Source of the DNA: CAWFLT01 sp963816795
GTDB taxonomy: Bacteria > Acidobacteriota > Vicinamibacteria > Vicinamibacterales > SCN-69-37
DNA length: 64,000 bases
NCBI GenBank assembly: GCA_963816795.1
Contig: CAWFLT010000014.1
Span: forward strand, 682,001 to 746,000
Direction: 5' to 3'
A model generated the notes under the pieces. That model had not been told where the DNA came from and did not search any database. It saw nothing but the letters and a program-made list of their open reading frames with translations. The translations under genes and the position numbers were made by a program. Positions 18,049-27,787 of the stretch are shown here, in pieces (within the stretch, counting starts at the first letter, position 1; every line of letters starts with the position of its first letter).

Positions 18049-19061
18049 AGACGTTCCTTTCCCGGAGCGATCAATCCAAAATACTCGTACGCCCGCGCCG
18101 TGGCGACGCGCCCGCGCGAGGTGCGATCGAGGAAGCCGATCTGAATGAGATACGGCTCGTAGATGTCTTCGATCGCGTCTTTCTCCTCGCCGATGGCCGC
18201 GGCCAGACTGTTCAGCCCGACCGGACCGCCGGCAAACTTGTCGATGATCGTGCGCAGCAACCGCCGGTCGGATTCGTCGAAGCCGTGCGCGTCCACCTCG
18301 AGCAGCTGCAGCGCATCCTGGCAGACAGTGCCGGTGACCCGTCCGTCCGATCGCACCTGCGCGAAATCCCGGACGCGACGCAGGAGCCGGTTCGCGATGC
18401 GCGGTGTGCCGCGGGACCGGCGGGCGATTTCCTGCGCCGCCTCGGGCGCAATCTCCACGTTCAGGATGCGCGCCGACCGCGTCACAATCTCGGTGAGGTC
18501 GGTCTCGTCGTAGAAGTCGAGGCGGTGGACGATGCCAAACCGCGATCGGAGCGGCGCCGTCAGCAGCCCCGCCCGCGTCGTCGCCCCGATGAGCGTGAAC
18601 GGCTGCACCGGCAGCTTGGTGGACCGCGCGCCCGGCCCCTGTCCGATCATGATGTCGATTTCGAAGTCCTCCATCGCCGAGTAGAGCTTTTCCTCGATCG
18701 CCGGACTCATCCGGTGGACTTCGTCGATGAAGAGGACGTCGCGCGGCTGCAGGTTGGTGAGAATCGCGGCGACGTCGCCGGGCTTCTCGAGCACGGGACC
18801 GGACGTCGAGCGGACCGTGACGCCGAGCTCGTTGCCGATGACATAGGCGAGCGTCGTCTTGCCGAGTCCTGGCGGGCCGAACAACAGCACGTGATCGAGC
18901 GCCTCGCCGCGTTGCCGCGCGGCCGCGATCGACACGTCGAGATTGCGGCGCACACGTTCCTGGCCGATGTACTCGTCGAGGAGCCGCGGGCGCAGCCCGG
19001 CTTCGTACTGGGCATCATCGTCCAGCCGGGACGCGTTGACGAGGCGAGGATCGACGGTCAT
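18042..19061 (-). CDS. ruvB: Holliday junction helicase RuvB
   Basis: A 339-residue AAA+ motor that drives branch migration with RuvA. Conserved elements: LRPRLLDEYIGQERVRRNL, Walker A FGPPGLGKTTLA, Walker B DVLFIDEVHRM, sensor I LIGATTRAGLLT, arginine finger region PLRSRFGIVHRLDFY and the C-terminal winged helix GPVGLNSLAAAIGEEKDAIEDIYEPYLIQ. The frame is intact and overlaps ruvA by four bases. Confidence 0.97.
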   Translation of the reverse strand: MTVDPRLVNASRLDDDAQYEAGLRPRLLDEYIGQERVRRNLDVSIAAARQRGEALDHVLLFGPPGLGKTTLAYVIGNELGVTVRSTSGPVLEKPGDVAAILTNLQPRDVLFIDEVHRMSPAIEEKLYSAMEDFEIDIMIGQGPGARSTKLPVQPFTLIGATTRAGLLTAPLRSRFGIVHRLDFYDETDLTEIVTRSARILNVEIAPEAAQEIARRSRGTPRIANRLLRRVRDFAQVRSDGRVTGTVCQDALQLLEVDAHGFDESDRRLLRTIIDKFAGGPVGLNSLAAAIGEEKDAIEDIYEPYLIQIGFLDRTSRGRVATARAYEYFGLIAPGKERLW

Positions 19062-19652
19062 CGGACGAGCTCGCGCAGTATCGCACGGAGCAGATCCTCG
19101 AAGGCCCGCGTCTCGAGCGTACGCAGGACCTTGTCGACAGGTTTTTCAACCGTGCCGCGTTGATAGCCGAGATTGGCGAGCGCCGACAGGAGGTCGTCGC
19201 GAAGGTCGCCGTCCGTCGCGCGTCCCCGCCGGCATGTCAGGCACGGCAATCTGCGGCAGCCGATCCTTGAGCTCCAGCACCAGCCGCTCGGCGGTCTTCT
19301 TGCCGACGCCGGGAATGCGCGTCAGCCTGGCGACGTCCGCGGACGAGATCGCGCGCACCAGCTCGGGCGGCTCGATGCCGGAGAGCACCGAGAGCGCGAC
19401 CTTCGGCCCGATGCCGCTCACGGAAATCAGCCGCTCGAAGAGGGAGAGCTCGAGCGCCGTGGCAAAGCCGAACAACTGCAGTGCGTCTTCGCGGACGTGG
19501 GTGTGAATGCGGAGGGTCACGCGCCCGCCCGGCTCGCCGGCGGCGTAGAACGTCGGCAGCGGCACGATGACGGCATAGCCGACGCCGCCGACATCGACGA
19601 TGAGCCGCTGGACGTTTTTTTCGAGCAGCGTGCCGGAAAGGTGCGCGATCAC
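19058..19652 (-). CDS. ruvA: Holliday junction DNA-binding protein RuvA, one frameshift
   Basis: About 197 residues. Domain I (MIAHLSGTLLEKNVQRLIVDVGG) and the two helix-hairpin-helix motifs (LISVSGIGPKVALSVL; LTRIPGVGKKTAERLVLEL) are intact. The flexible linker contains one extra base at about 19221-19226 (GGGA, readable as GGG/GGA Gly). After correction the C-terminal domain III reads RDDLLSALANLGYQ...VDKVLRTL...FEDLLRAILREL, the part that contacts RuvB. Length is 3n+1. It overlaps ruvC upstream and ruvB downstream by four bases each. Confidence 0.92.
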
Positions 19653-20215
19653 CGAAGCGGCCGTCTCGTCACTTCATCGAGCTTCACGTGACGCCAGCTC
19701 CGAAGATGACGAGGCGGGCGCGCGGCCGACACGGCGCGCCCCATCGGGCCCGCCGTATGCGCATGGCAAATCGCCACCGCGAGCGCGTCGGCGGCGTCGT
19801 AGGGCGAGGGTGGCGTCTCGAGACGCAGCAGCAGCGTCACCATCTGCTGCACCTGCGTCTTCTCGGCCCGGCCATGGCCGACGACCGCGAGCTTGATCTC
19901 GGCCGGCGTGTATTCGACAACCGGCAACCCGGCCTGAACGGCCGCGAGGACGGCGACGCCGCGCGCGTGACCCAGCACGAGCGCGCTTCGCACGTTGCGA
20001 GCATGAAACAGATCTTCGATGACGACGCAGGCCGGCTGGGTGGCCTCGAGCAGCCTGACCAGGCCGTCGTGGATGAACTTCAGTCGATCCGGAAGCGGCA
20101 GTCCGGCCGGCGGCGTGACGGCGCCGCAGGCCAGGAGGCGGTGGCGGCTGCCATCGGTATCGACGCAACCGTAGCCGGTGCGGACGGACCCGGGATCAAT
20201 CCCGAAGACCTTCAC
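19649..20215 (-). CDS. ruvC: Holliday junction resolvase RuvC
   Basis: About 188 residues. RNase H-fold resolvase with acidic residues visible in VFGIDPGSVRTGYG, VVIEDLF and YDAADALAVAICH. LVLGHARGVAVLAA is the conserved middle helix. I chose the GTG at 20213-20215 (VKVFGIDPG) because it overlaps the yebC stop as GTGA and fits the family start; an upstream in-frame ATG lies inside yebC. The C-terminal 35 residues are basic and variable. Confidence 0.95.
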   Translation of the reverse strand: MKVFGIDPGSVRTGYGCVDTDGSRHRLLACGAVTPPAGLPLPDRLKFIHDGLVRLLEATQPACVVIEDLFHARNVRSALVLGHARGVAVLAAVQAGLPVVEYTPAEIKLAVVGHGRAEKTQVQQMVTLLLRLETPPSPYDAADALAVAICHAHTAGPMGRAVSAARPPRHLRSWRHVKLDEVTRRPLR

Positions 20216-20961
20216 GCCAGCGAGGCCTCGATCTCCTGCTCTTCGATGTCGACGTTCGACCACACGTTGCGGGTATCGTCGTGCTCTTCGAGCGCTTCCA
20301 TCAGTTTGAGCATCTGCTGCGCCTGCCTGCCCTCGAGCTTGATGTAGTTCTGCGGCAGCATCGCGACTTCAGACGCATCCGGGGTGATGCCGAGCTTCTT
20401 CACGGCTTCGACCACGGCGGCATGCACTTCGGGCGTCGACACGATTTCCCACGCGCTCCCGTCGTCTTTCATGTCGTCGGCGCCGGCATCGAGCGCAGCG
20501 GCCATCAGCGCGTCTTCTTCGGCCTTGTCCTTCGAGACCACGATCAGTCCCTTCTTTTCGAACATCCACGCGACGCTGTTCGCTTCGCCGAGGTTGCCGC
20601 CGTACTTCCCGAAGGTGTGCCGGATCTCGCCGACGGTGCGGTTCTTGTTGTCGGTCAGCGTATCGACCAGAATCGCGACGCCGCCCGGACCGTAGCCTTC
20701 GTACATGACTTCGTCGTAGCTCAGGCCTTCTTCCTCGCCAGTACCGCGCCGAATCGCCCGCTTGATGTTGTCGGCGGGCATGTTGTGCTGCTTGGCTTCA
20801 GCGATCACCGTGCGGAGGCGGGGGTTCATGTCGGGATCGCCGCCGCCGTTCCGGGCGGCGACCGTCAACTCCTTGATGAGCCGGGTGAAAACCTTGCCCC
20901 GCTTCGCGTCGGCGGCGCCTTTCTTGTGCTTGATCGTATGCCACTTGGAATGGCCGGACAT
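20212..20961 (-). CDS. yebC: YebC/PmpR-family translation/transcription regulator
   Basis: A 249-residue YebC family protein. It starts MSGHSKWHTIKHKKGAADAK, the family signature, with NMPADNIKRAIRRGTGE, YEGYGPGGVAILVDTLTDN and GGNLGEANSVAWMFEKKG. YebC-family proteins have been described as DNA-binding regulators and, more recently, as factors easing ribosome stalling at proline-rich stretches. It heads the ruvCAB-fabH run, a common arrangement. Confidence 0.96.
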   Translation of the reverse strand: MSGHSKWHTIKHKKGAADAKRGKVFTRLIKELTVAARNGGGDPDMNPRLRTVIAEAKQHNMPADNIKRAIRRGTGEEEGLSYDEVMYEGYGPGGVAILVDTLTDNKNRTVGEIRHTFGKYGGNLGEANSVAWMFEKKGLIVVSKDKAEEDALMAAALDAGADDMKDDGSAWEIVSTPEVHAAVVEAVKKLGITPDASEVAMLPQNYIKLEGRQAQQMLKLMEALEEHDDTRNVWSNVDIEEQEIEASLA

Positions 20962-21030
20962 GACTCGCCCTCTTTCGAAAGCCGCTTCGCGGACTCAAGA
21001 TCCTAGCATGGCGACAGAGAGGTACGAAGG

Positions 21031-21243
21031 GACACCGCGCGGCGCGAGCTGCGGAGCCGCGCCGCGCGCCCGAGCGCGGGGGGTGGGCCCCCCGCGCCAT
21101 CAAGCAAAGTGGACGTTGCCTGCTTTTCTTAGGGCCGCGGGGCCCCACCCCCGCGGCTCGGGCGCTCAGCGCTCACGCGCTTCGCGGTGTCGCAGGGCCC
21201 CACCCCCACGCCTCGGGCCGCGCCGCTCCGCGGCGCGGGTGTC
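21031..21243. repeat. GC-rich palindromic element, long form
   Basis: A roughly 210-bp inverted structure between the divergent-side ends of yebC and the methyltransferase. It opens with GACACCGCGCGGCGCG, has two GGGGCCCCACCCCC-type blocks and the internal motif CATCAAGCAAAGT, and closes with GGCGCGGGTGTC. The same architecture is at 27788-27930, 42171-42327 and 51639-51780, with a shorter form at 31265-31401. This copy carries an extra internal CTCGGGCGCTCAGCGCTCACGC segment, shared with 31265-31401. Confidence 0.8.
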
Positions 21244-21270
21244 TGCGACGCGCCTACCCGTCGTACTTTC

Positions 21271-22038
21271 CTATCGTTTTCGCGCGAGCACGACCCACAC
21301 ATCCGCCCGGACGTCCCAAGGCCCGCCACGGTAATCGCCGAGCACGGCCTCGATCTCGAAGCCGGCGCGCTCGATACGGGCCAGGGTGGCCTTCATCGGG
21401 AGGGTGCGGAAGGTGAGCGAGAACTGGTGGCGGCGGACCGTCCTGCCCCGCCGTTCGACGAACTCCTCGTCGAAGGTCGTCAGGCCCCGACGTCGGTCCT
21501 GCCGGACCGATTCGACGAGCGTCAGCGACGCCGCCGCGCCGCGCCGGCCGCGAAGGCTGAGGCGCTTGCGATAGGCCGGCCACTTCGCCAGATCGGGTAC
21601 GAGATCGACGCCGAGCAGGCCTCCGGGCCTCAGTACGCGGGCCGCTTCGCCGAGCGTCGCCTTGAGCGCGCGGTCGGAGGTCATCGACTGCAACATGCCG
21701 TAGGGCGCGATGACCAGACCGACGGTGTCCGCGGGAAACGGCAGCGCGCGCACATCGCCGCGCACGACCCGCGGCCGCTTCGACGCCCGGGCCCGCGCCA
21801 CGCGCGCCCGCAGCCGCCGAAGCATCGGCGCCGACCGGTCGAGGCCGATCACGTCGCCGTCGCGGGACAGCGGCACGAGCAGCCGCCCCGTCCCGCAACC
21901 GAGCTCCAAGGCCGGCGCGGATTCGCGACGAACGATCCGGCGCCAGAACGCGACGTCGCGCCGCCCGAACGTGCGCGCGTTCTCCCAGTCATAGAAGGGG
22001 GCGTATTCGTCCCAGCCTCGCGTTCCTCTGTCGGTCAA
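21271..22038 (-). CDS. Class I SAM-dependent methyltransferase
   Basis: A 255-residue protein. Motif I is PALELGCGTGRLLVPLS, followed by VIGLDRSAPMLRRLRAR (motif II region) and ARVLRPGGLLGVDLVP (motif III/post-III). These are typical of small-molecule or protein SAM methyltransferases of the Methyltransf_25 type. The substrate cannot be deduced. The N-terminal WDEYAPFYDWENARTFGRRD is the usual cap. It starts about 45 bp after the E1 dehydrogenase gene ends, on the same strand, and may be co-transcribed with it. Confidence 0.85.
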   Translation of the reverse strand: MTDRGTRGWDEYAPFYDWENARTFGRRDVAFWRRIVRRESAPALELGCGTGRLLVPLSRDGDVIGLDRSAPMLRRLRARVARARASKRPRVVRGDVRALPFPADTVGLVIAPYGMLQSMTSDRALKATLGEAARVLRPGGLLGVDLVPDLAKWPAYRKRLSLRGRRGAAASLTLVESVRQDRRRGLTTFDEEFVERRGRTVRRHQFSLTFRTLPMKATLARIERAGFEIEAVLGDYRGGPWDVRADVWVVLARKR

Positions 22039-22082
22039 CGGCCTGCCGCCGGGGCGCGAGGCTCTGACAAGTCAGTCCTCAT

Positions 22083-24536
22083 TCAGTACTCCGCCAATCT
22101 CCTCGCCGCGTGCTCGATCTCCGCCTCACTTGGCAAAAACGCCTGCTCGAGCGGCGGCGAATACGGTACCGGCGTGTCGAGCGCCGCGACGATGCGGACG
22201 GGGGCGTCGAGCCATTCGAACGCGTGTTCCTGGATGATCGCGGCGAGCGATTCGCCGATGCCGCCGGTCTTCGAGTCCTCGTGGACGATGAGCACACGGC
22301 CCGTCTGCCGCGCGAGGGTCAGCACGGCGTCGCGGTCGAGCGGCGCGAGCCAGCGCAGGTCGAGGACGCTGGCCTGGATCCCGGTCGCGGCCAGTCGATC
22401 GGCGACGCGTGTGGCGGCATGCACGTAGGCGCCATACGAAATGATCGCGAGATCGTCGCCGGCACGGCGCAGGGCGGCGCGGCCGACCGGATGCGGCGGC
22501 GGCGCCGCGTCGCCGATCGCCTGTTTGATGCGCGGATCGCGATAGAGGGCGATGTGTTCGTAGTACAGCACCGGGTCGGCGTCGGCCACCGCCGCGGCCA
22601 TGAGGGCGCGGGCATCGTACGGTGTCGAGGGCACGGCGATCTTGAGGCCCGGGGTGCGATAGAACCACGGCTCGGTGTTCTGTGAATGGTAGGGCCCGGC
22701 ATGGCGGAGGCCGCCCCACGGCATGCGGACGACCATCGGCACGCTGCCGCCCCAGCGATAGCGAATCTTGGCGGCGTTGTTGACGAGCTGGTTGAAGCCG
22801 GTCGCCACGAAGTCGTTGAACTGCATTTCGCCGATCGGCCGCAGGCCGGCGAGCGCAGCCCCCACGCACGCGCCGAGCACGGCGCCCTCCGCGAGCGGCG
22901 AATTCACGATGCGGTCGCCGTAGGTCTTGAGCAGCGGCCGCAGCAGCAGAAACGCGTTGCCGTACTGACCGCCGACGTCTTCGCCGAACACGAACGCCCG
23001 CGGATCGGCCGCCAGCGCGTCGCCGACGCCGAGCGTCACCGCGTCGAGGAACGTCACGCCCTTCGGATCGAAGGGCGGCGCTTCCTCAATCGCCAACGTC
23101 CGCGGTTCGGCAGGCACCCCGCCATCGCGGTCGAGCACCTCGACGCGCCGGCGGTCGACCGGATCGATCGCGAACACGCCGCTGGTCACCTGCGCAGCAT
23201 CCGGCCAGCCGGCGTGAATCACCGCCTGCGCCTCGGTCTCGATCATGGCTTCAGCGTCGCGCTTCATCCGATCGAGATCGCCGGCGGCGATCAATCCGCG
23301 CGCTTCGAGGACCCGGGCATATGCGGGAATCGGATCGCGCGTGCGCCAGAAGGCGTAGCGTTCCGGATCGGCGTAGCCCTGGGGCGTCAGCGGCGGATAC
23401 TCCCACGAGGCCGGCGGCTCTTTGCCGAGGTAGAGCATGTCGTCGTGATGGGCATGGCCGCACATCCGCATCGCCACGAGCTCGATCAGCGCCGGTCCTT
23501 CTCCCGCGCGCGCTCGTTCGGCGGCCCAGGCGAACGCGGCGGCAATCGCCTCGGGATCAGTGCCGTCGATCGTGACGCCCGGCATCCCGTACCCGGCCGC
23601 CTTGTCGGCGAAGACGCGGACGGCCGATTGATCGGCGACCGGCGTCGAGAGCGCGGTCTGGTTGTTCTGCAAGCAGAACACCACCGGCAGCCGCCGTGCG
23701 GCGCAGAGATTGATCGCCTCGTGCCACTCGCCAAGCGACGAGCCACCCTCACCGATGAACGACACGGCGATCCGGCCGCCGCCAAGCCGCGCGAAGGCGA
23801 GGCCCATGCCGGCGACGGTCAGGCTGCTGATCGCCAGCGGCGCCGAGGCGGGCAGGACGCCCCAGTCGAAATCGCCGACATGCAGGTCGCGGCCGTCCAT
23901 CGGGGGGCCGGCCTTGCCCATCTGCGCGCTCAACACCATCCGGATCGCTGCCGGCTCCGGGCGCATCGCGAGCGCGGCACCGAGATCGCGAATGATGGGA
24001 CCGATGACGTCACCCTGCCAGGTGCCGTCGGCCGCGCGATACGCCTCCCCGCGGCGAAGCCGGATCGCGGCGCCGTAAATGGCTTCCTGACCAAGCGATC
24101 GGAAGCCCTTGCCCTGAAACGGCGTCGAGCCGTAGCGGACTTCGGACCCGGCGAAGAACTGCTTGAGGCGGTTGTCGAGTGCTCGCGTCAGCACCATGCC
24201 GCGCAGGAGCTCGCGCCGTTCGTCGCTGGTGAGGCTGTCCGCGATCGCTTCGCGGCGAAGAAAACCGTCGCAGGCCGCGACCAGGGCATCCGACGCCTGC
24301 TGAAGCCGGACCTCAACGGCCACACCCGGCGTGGACTCGATGCCGGCGTCGAGCTTCGGCCACTTCGAAGACGTCGCGATGGCCTTGGTGAGCGGCGCGC
24401 GCAGCGCCTCGGGCCCGCCCGCGTCGTCGACCGGCGTTCGAGCGGTCACCCGATCGAAGGCCGTGGTGACGAGGCCGAGCGCATACGGATGTTGCTCGGC
24501 CACGAAGGCGAGAAACCGCTCACGAAAATCGGGCAT
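22083..24536 (-). CDS. 2-oxoacid dehydrogenase E1, alpha and beta fused
   Basis: An 817-residue thiamine-dependent E1. Residues about 110-440 are the alpha part: YGSTPFQGKGFRSLGQEA, thiamine site GEGGSSLGEWHEAINLC...FCLQNN (GEG instead of the usual GDG, then NN) and MCGHAHHDDMLY. Residues about 490-817 are the beta (transketolase-like) part: FVFGEDVGGQYGNAF, EGAVLGACVGAALAGLRPIGE, SVPMVVRMPWGG, HSQNTEPWFYRTPGLKIAVP. Such fused E1 proteins act in branched-chain 2-oxoacid oxidation. No E2/E3 gene is adjacent. The ATG at 24534-24536 was chosen; the frame extends further upstream only as a shadow of the next gene. Confidence 0.9.
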   Translation of the reverse strand: MPDFRERFLAFVAEQHPYALGLVTTAFDRVTARTPVDDAGGPEALRAPLTKAIATSSKWPKLDAGIESTPGVAVEVRLQQASDALVAACDGFLRREAIADSLTSDERRELLRGMVLTRALDNRLKQFFAGSEVRYGSTPFQGKGFRSLGQEAIYGAAIRLRRGEAYRAADGTWQGDVIGPIIRDLGAALAMRPEPAAIRMVLSAQMGKAGPPMDGRDLHVGDFDWGVLPASAPLAISSLTVAGMGLAFARLGGGRIAVSFIGEGGSSLGEWHEAINLCAARRLPVVFCLQNNQTALSTPVADQSAVRVFADKAAGYGMPGVTIDGTDPEAIAAAFAWAAERARAGEGPALIELVAMRMCGHAHHDDMLYLGKEPPASWEYPPLTPQGYADPERYAFWRTRDPIPAYARVLEARGLIAAGDLDRMKRDAEAMIETEAQAVIHAGWPDAAQVTSGVFAIDPVDRRRVEVLDRDGGVPAEPRTLAIEEAPPFDPKGVTFLDAVTLGVGDALAADPRAFVFGEDVGGQYGNAFLLLRPLLKTYGDRIVNSPLAEGAVLGACVGAALAGLRPIGEMQFNDFVATGFNQLVNNAAKIRYRWGGSVPMVVRMPWGGLRHAGPYHSQNTEPWFYRTPGLKIAVPSTPYDARALMAAAVADADPVLYYEHIALYRDPRIKQAIGDAAPPPHPVGRAALRRAGDDLAIISYGAYVHAATRVADRLAATGIQASVLDLRWLAPLDRDAVLTLARQTGRVLIVHEDSKTGGIGESLAAIIQEHAFEWLDAPVRIVAALDTPVPYSPPLEQAFLPSEAEIEHAARRLAEY

Positions 24537-24559
24537 GGGTGCCTTGAGTTGGAACGGCG

Positions 24560-25309
24560 CTAGTCGGCGACCGCCGTCTCGCCCGGCAGGATCGGCCGTG
24601 TCCGCGGCAGCAGCCCGCGGCGTGACAGGTTGCCGATGTAGGCGAGCACGCCCCAGAACACCGCGAGCTTGATGACGTCGGAGATCCGCGTCGCCGGCAG
24701 CACTTTCCACAGCAGCCACAGCACCGGCTGCGCGATGCACACCGCCCAGACCGATCCGTAGAAGTACCGCCGTTCGGTGCCCTCGCCGCGGGTCGAACGC
24801 CCGACACGCGGCAGCAGACCGGCGGCGCCCAGTATCCACATGGTGATGGCGATCGGCAGATACCACGTGTCGTAGATGGCGCGCATCCGCCACGTGCCGT
24901 TGATGATCGCGTCGATGAGCCCGGCGCTGTTCAGCACGGCATAGCTCACGACCTCGCTCCAGGCGAACGTGTAGCACACGCGCCGATACAGCGGATTGGG
25001 CCGGTCTTCGTTGAACCGCAGGATGTACGGCGCCGGTTCGACGCCGGGCAATCGCCCGCGCCAGCCGGCAATTCCGGTCGCCACGAGGACCGCCAACAGC
25101 CACAACATCATCGGGCGCGTCGGCCCATGCGCAAACAGATCGAAGGTAATCGGCCCGGGGGCGATGAAGAAGACCCAGATCCAGATCGGCCAATGCGCGA
25201 GCCGGTAACTGACTTTGTTTCGGACACGAAGCGTCCGATCGCTCGAAAGCTCGACACGCTCGGCGTGTCCGTGACGTTGGGCGTACGACGGGGGTAGCAA
25301 AATCAACAA
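24560..25309 (-). CDS. Polytopic membrane protein of unknown function
   Basis: A 249-residue protein with about five or six hydrophobic segments (WPIWIWVFFIAPGPITFDLFA, MLWLLAVLVATGIAGW, EVVSYAVLNSAGLIDAII, LPIAITMWILGAAGLLP, VWAVCIAQPVLWLLWKVLP, LAVFWGVLAYIGNL). The N-terminal 35 residues are basic and probably cytosolic. I do not recognise the family. It lies 23 bp upstream of the fused E1 gene, so co-transcription is likely, but a functional link is only suggested. The true start is uncertain. Confidence 0.6.
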   Translation of the reverse strand: MLILLPPSYAQRHGHAERVELSSDRTLRVRNKVSYRLAHWPIWIWVFFIAPGPITFDLFAHGPTRPMMLWLLAVLVATGIAGWRGRLPGVEPAPYILRFNEDRPNPLYRRVCYTFAWSEVVSYAVLNSAGLIDAIINGTWRMRAIYDTWYLPIAITMWILGAAGLLPRVGRSTRGEGTERRYFYGSVWAVCIAQPVLWLLWKVLPATRISDVIKLAVFWGVLAYIGNLSRRGLLPRTRPILPGETAVAD

Positions 25310-25326
25310 CCTCGGATGGTCATTCT

Positions 25327-25420
25327 ATGGGATGCGCCCCAATTGCCCCATTTCTTCACTGCCCCATTGCCCCATTGCCCCATTGCCTCATTGCCCCATT
25401 GCCTCATTGCCTCATTTCTT
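25327..25420. repeat. CCCCATTG/CCTCATTG octamer array
   Basis: About nine tandem units of CCCCATTG with CCTCATTG variants lie in the gap between the membrane-protein gene and hrpB, running up to the hrpB stop. Only one orientation is present here, unlike 12481-12618, 33774-33893 and 40855-41001. Confidence 0.85.
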
Positions 25421-27776
25421 TCTGAGCCTCTGCGTCGGCGTCGCGGTCCACGGGTCCTCGGGCCACGGATGCTTGGGATAGCGTCCGCGAAGCTCCCGCC
25501 GCACCTCCGGATAGCCGCGCGTCCAGAAACTCGTCAGGTCCATCGTCACCTGGACGGGCCGGCCGTTGGGCGCGAGCAGCTCGAGGGTGACTGGGACGCG
25601 GCGCCGCCCGATCCGCGGCGTCTCGGCCAGACCAAACACTTCCTGCAGCTTGACCGCCGCCGAGATACTGCCGTCATCGCGATAGTGCAGCGCGATGTCG
25701 CGGCCGCTCGGGACGCGCAGCCGCTCAGGCGCGCGATCGGCGAGCTCGCGCTTGACGTCGTGCGGAAGTGACGCTTCGAGGTCGACGTCGGTCAGCCGCC
25801 GCGCACCGGCCGCCGCCTGACGTACGAGATCGGCATAGGTGATCTCGACCTCGGCAAATCGGAGCCGGCGCAGGAGGGCCTCATCCTGGGGCCTGGGTGG
25901 CCGGCGGAGCAGTTCGTTCGCGATGAGATCGGCCGCGACGGCGGGATCGGGGGCCATCGGTTGTTCCGAGAGCACGAGCTGGTCGTACCTGCGTGCACGG
26001 AATGCGCGCACCGTTCCGGACTCCGCGGTGAGCTCGTGACGGTCCTCGACGGCCGTCGCCTCGAGCCAGTCGCGGTCGAGACCGGTCACGAGCCGCATGA
26101 GCGCTTCCTTGCCGGCGCTGCCGCCCGTGACGTCCACGGCGGCAACGAACTCCGCGTCGTAGACGCCGCTTTCGCGCGCCTGTCGCGCGCCTGTTCCGGA
26201 GGCCATGACGAAGCGATCGCTCCGTGCGTCACGCCGGCGGGCGACGCGGTCCGGATAGCCGGCCAGCACGGCGCGCCTGAATGCTGTTTCGGTAATGACC
26301 GTGGCCGTCGTGTCGCCCAGCACGCTTGCAGCGACCCGCACCAGTTCGCCGGCCACGCGCAGGACGTGGGGTGGGAGCACCTGCTCGCGGTCGACGGCGG
26401 CCAGCAGGTCGCACACCGTTGCGCCCTGGCGCGGCGGATTGAAGTGGCGCTCGGAGAGAAGCGCACATGCCCGAGCCGCGATCGGAGCGCCGCGCGCCTC
26501 GATGAGCAGGCGTGCCAGCCGCGGATGGAGAGGAATCCGCTGCATCGTGGCGCCGAGCGGGGTCAGACGGGGGTCAGACCGCGGTCTGACCCCCGTCTGA
26601 CCCCGGTCTGACCCTGGTCTGACCCCGATAGCGCCAAGCCGCGTCAGGAGCGCAAGCGCCGCGTCCATCGCCCCGGGCGGCGGCGCCTCGAACCACTCCA
26701 GCGTCCGCGGATCGCCTCCCCACGCGATCACGTCGAGCATCGTGCTGGCGAGATCGACGCGCGCGATCTCCGGTTCGCGATGCGGCCGGAGTCGATCGCG
26801 CGCATCCCAAAGGCGCACCGCGATACCGGCTTGCGTGCGCCCGGCCCGCCCTGCGCGCTGGTCGGCCGAGGCCAGGGAGATGCGCTCGAGGTCGAGGCTG
26901 TCGATGGCGCGGTCAGGATCGTACCGCGCGACCTTGTGGAGGCCGGTATCGACCACCGCGGTCACGTCGGGCACGGTCAGGGTCGTCTCGGCCACATTCG
27001 TCGCGAGCACCACTCGTCGCCCACTGCCCGGTCGCAACGCCTGATCCTGCTCGTCGGCGTCGAGACCGCCGTGAAGCGGCAGGATCGGCACCGCGGCTCC
27101 CCGAAGCCGGGAGCCGAGCGACTCCCTGGCACGCCGGATTTCTGGCGCGCCAGGGAGAAAACACAGCACCGCCCCGGTGGTCCGTGGCGAGGGTCTCGGC
27201 GATCGCTTCCTCGATGGCCACACCCGGTTGGTAGCTGACCTCGAGCGGCCACTGCCGGCCTGGCACGTCGACAACCGGACAGCCATCGAGAAAGGCCGAC
27301 ACGCGGTGGGCGTCCAGCGTCGCCGACATCACGACGATGCGGAGATCCGCGCGGGCCCGCCAGGCCTGCTTCACGAGCGCCAGGCCAAGGTCCGCATGCA
27401 GGCTCCGCTCGTGAAACTCGTCGATGATGACGGTGACGAAATCGCTCAGGAGCGGATCCTGCTGCAGCCTGGCGGTCAGGACACCCTCAGTCGCGACGAG
27501 CAGGCGCGTCTCGGGTGAGAAACGACGATCGAACCGGACCTGCCAACCGACCTCCTGGCCGAGTGTCCACCCGCGCTCGTCCGCGATCCGCCGCGCGATC
27601 GCGCGCGCCGCGACTCGCCGCGGCTGCAGCAACAGCACCGGCCCGTCGTGAACGAGCGCCGGCGGCACCCGCGTGGTCTTACCAGCTCCTGGTGCGGCAG
27701 TGATCACCACGGCACGCGATTGGCGAACGGCGTCGACAATCTCTCGAACGTGCGCGTCAATCGGCAGCTGATCCAT
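25412..27776 (-). CDS. hrpB: ATP-dependent helicase HrpB, one frameshift and an in-frame repeat
   Basis: About 787 residues. DEAH-box helicase: ITAAPGAGKTTRVPPALV (motif I), TEGVLTARL, IIDEFHERSLHADLGLAL (motif II, DEFH), VVMSATLD (motif III), VVLATNVAETTLTVPDV (motif V) and SADQRAGRAGRTQAG (motif VI). One extra base at 27179-27185 breaks the frame before FLPGAPEIR; length is 3n+1. A run of GGGGTCAGAC and its complement at 26559-26626 is translated in frame as a Gly/Arg/Asp/Pro-rich insert of about 22 residues. The C-terminal HrpB domain (TMDLTSFWTRGYPEVRREL) is present. Cellular role of HrpB is poorly known. Confidence 0.92.
26559..26626. repeat. GGGGTCAGAC inverted-pair array inside hrpB
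   Basis: Two forward units (GGGGTCAGAC) are followed by about four reverse units (GTCTGACCCC), meeting at a GGTCAGACCGCGGTCTGACC centre, a 20-bp perfect palindrome. The array length keeps the hrpB frame open. Confidence 0.9.
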
Positions 27777-27787
27777 GTCATGCCAAG

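Noticed and set aside
22686..24563. A 625-codon plus-strand open frame opposite the fused E1 gene
   Set aside because: It is the antisense shadow of a clear E1 protein; composition is Arg/His/Asp-rich with no domain, which is common opposite GC-rich genes.
24560..25193. N-terminal extension of the E1 protein to 1036 codons
   Set aside because: The extra 219 codons are a frame-shifted shadow of the membrane-protein gene and lack E1 family features; the E1 start at 24536 fits.
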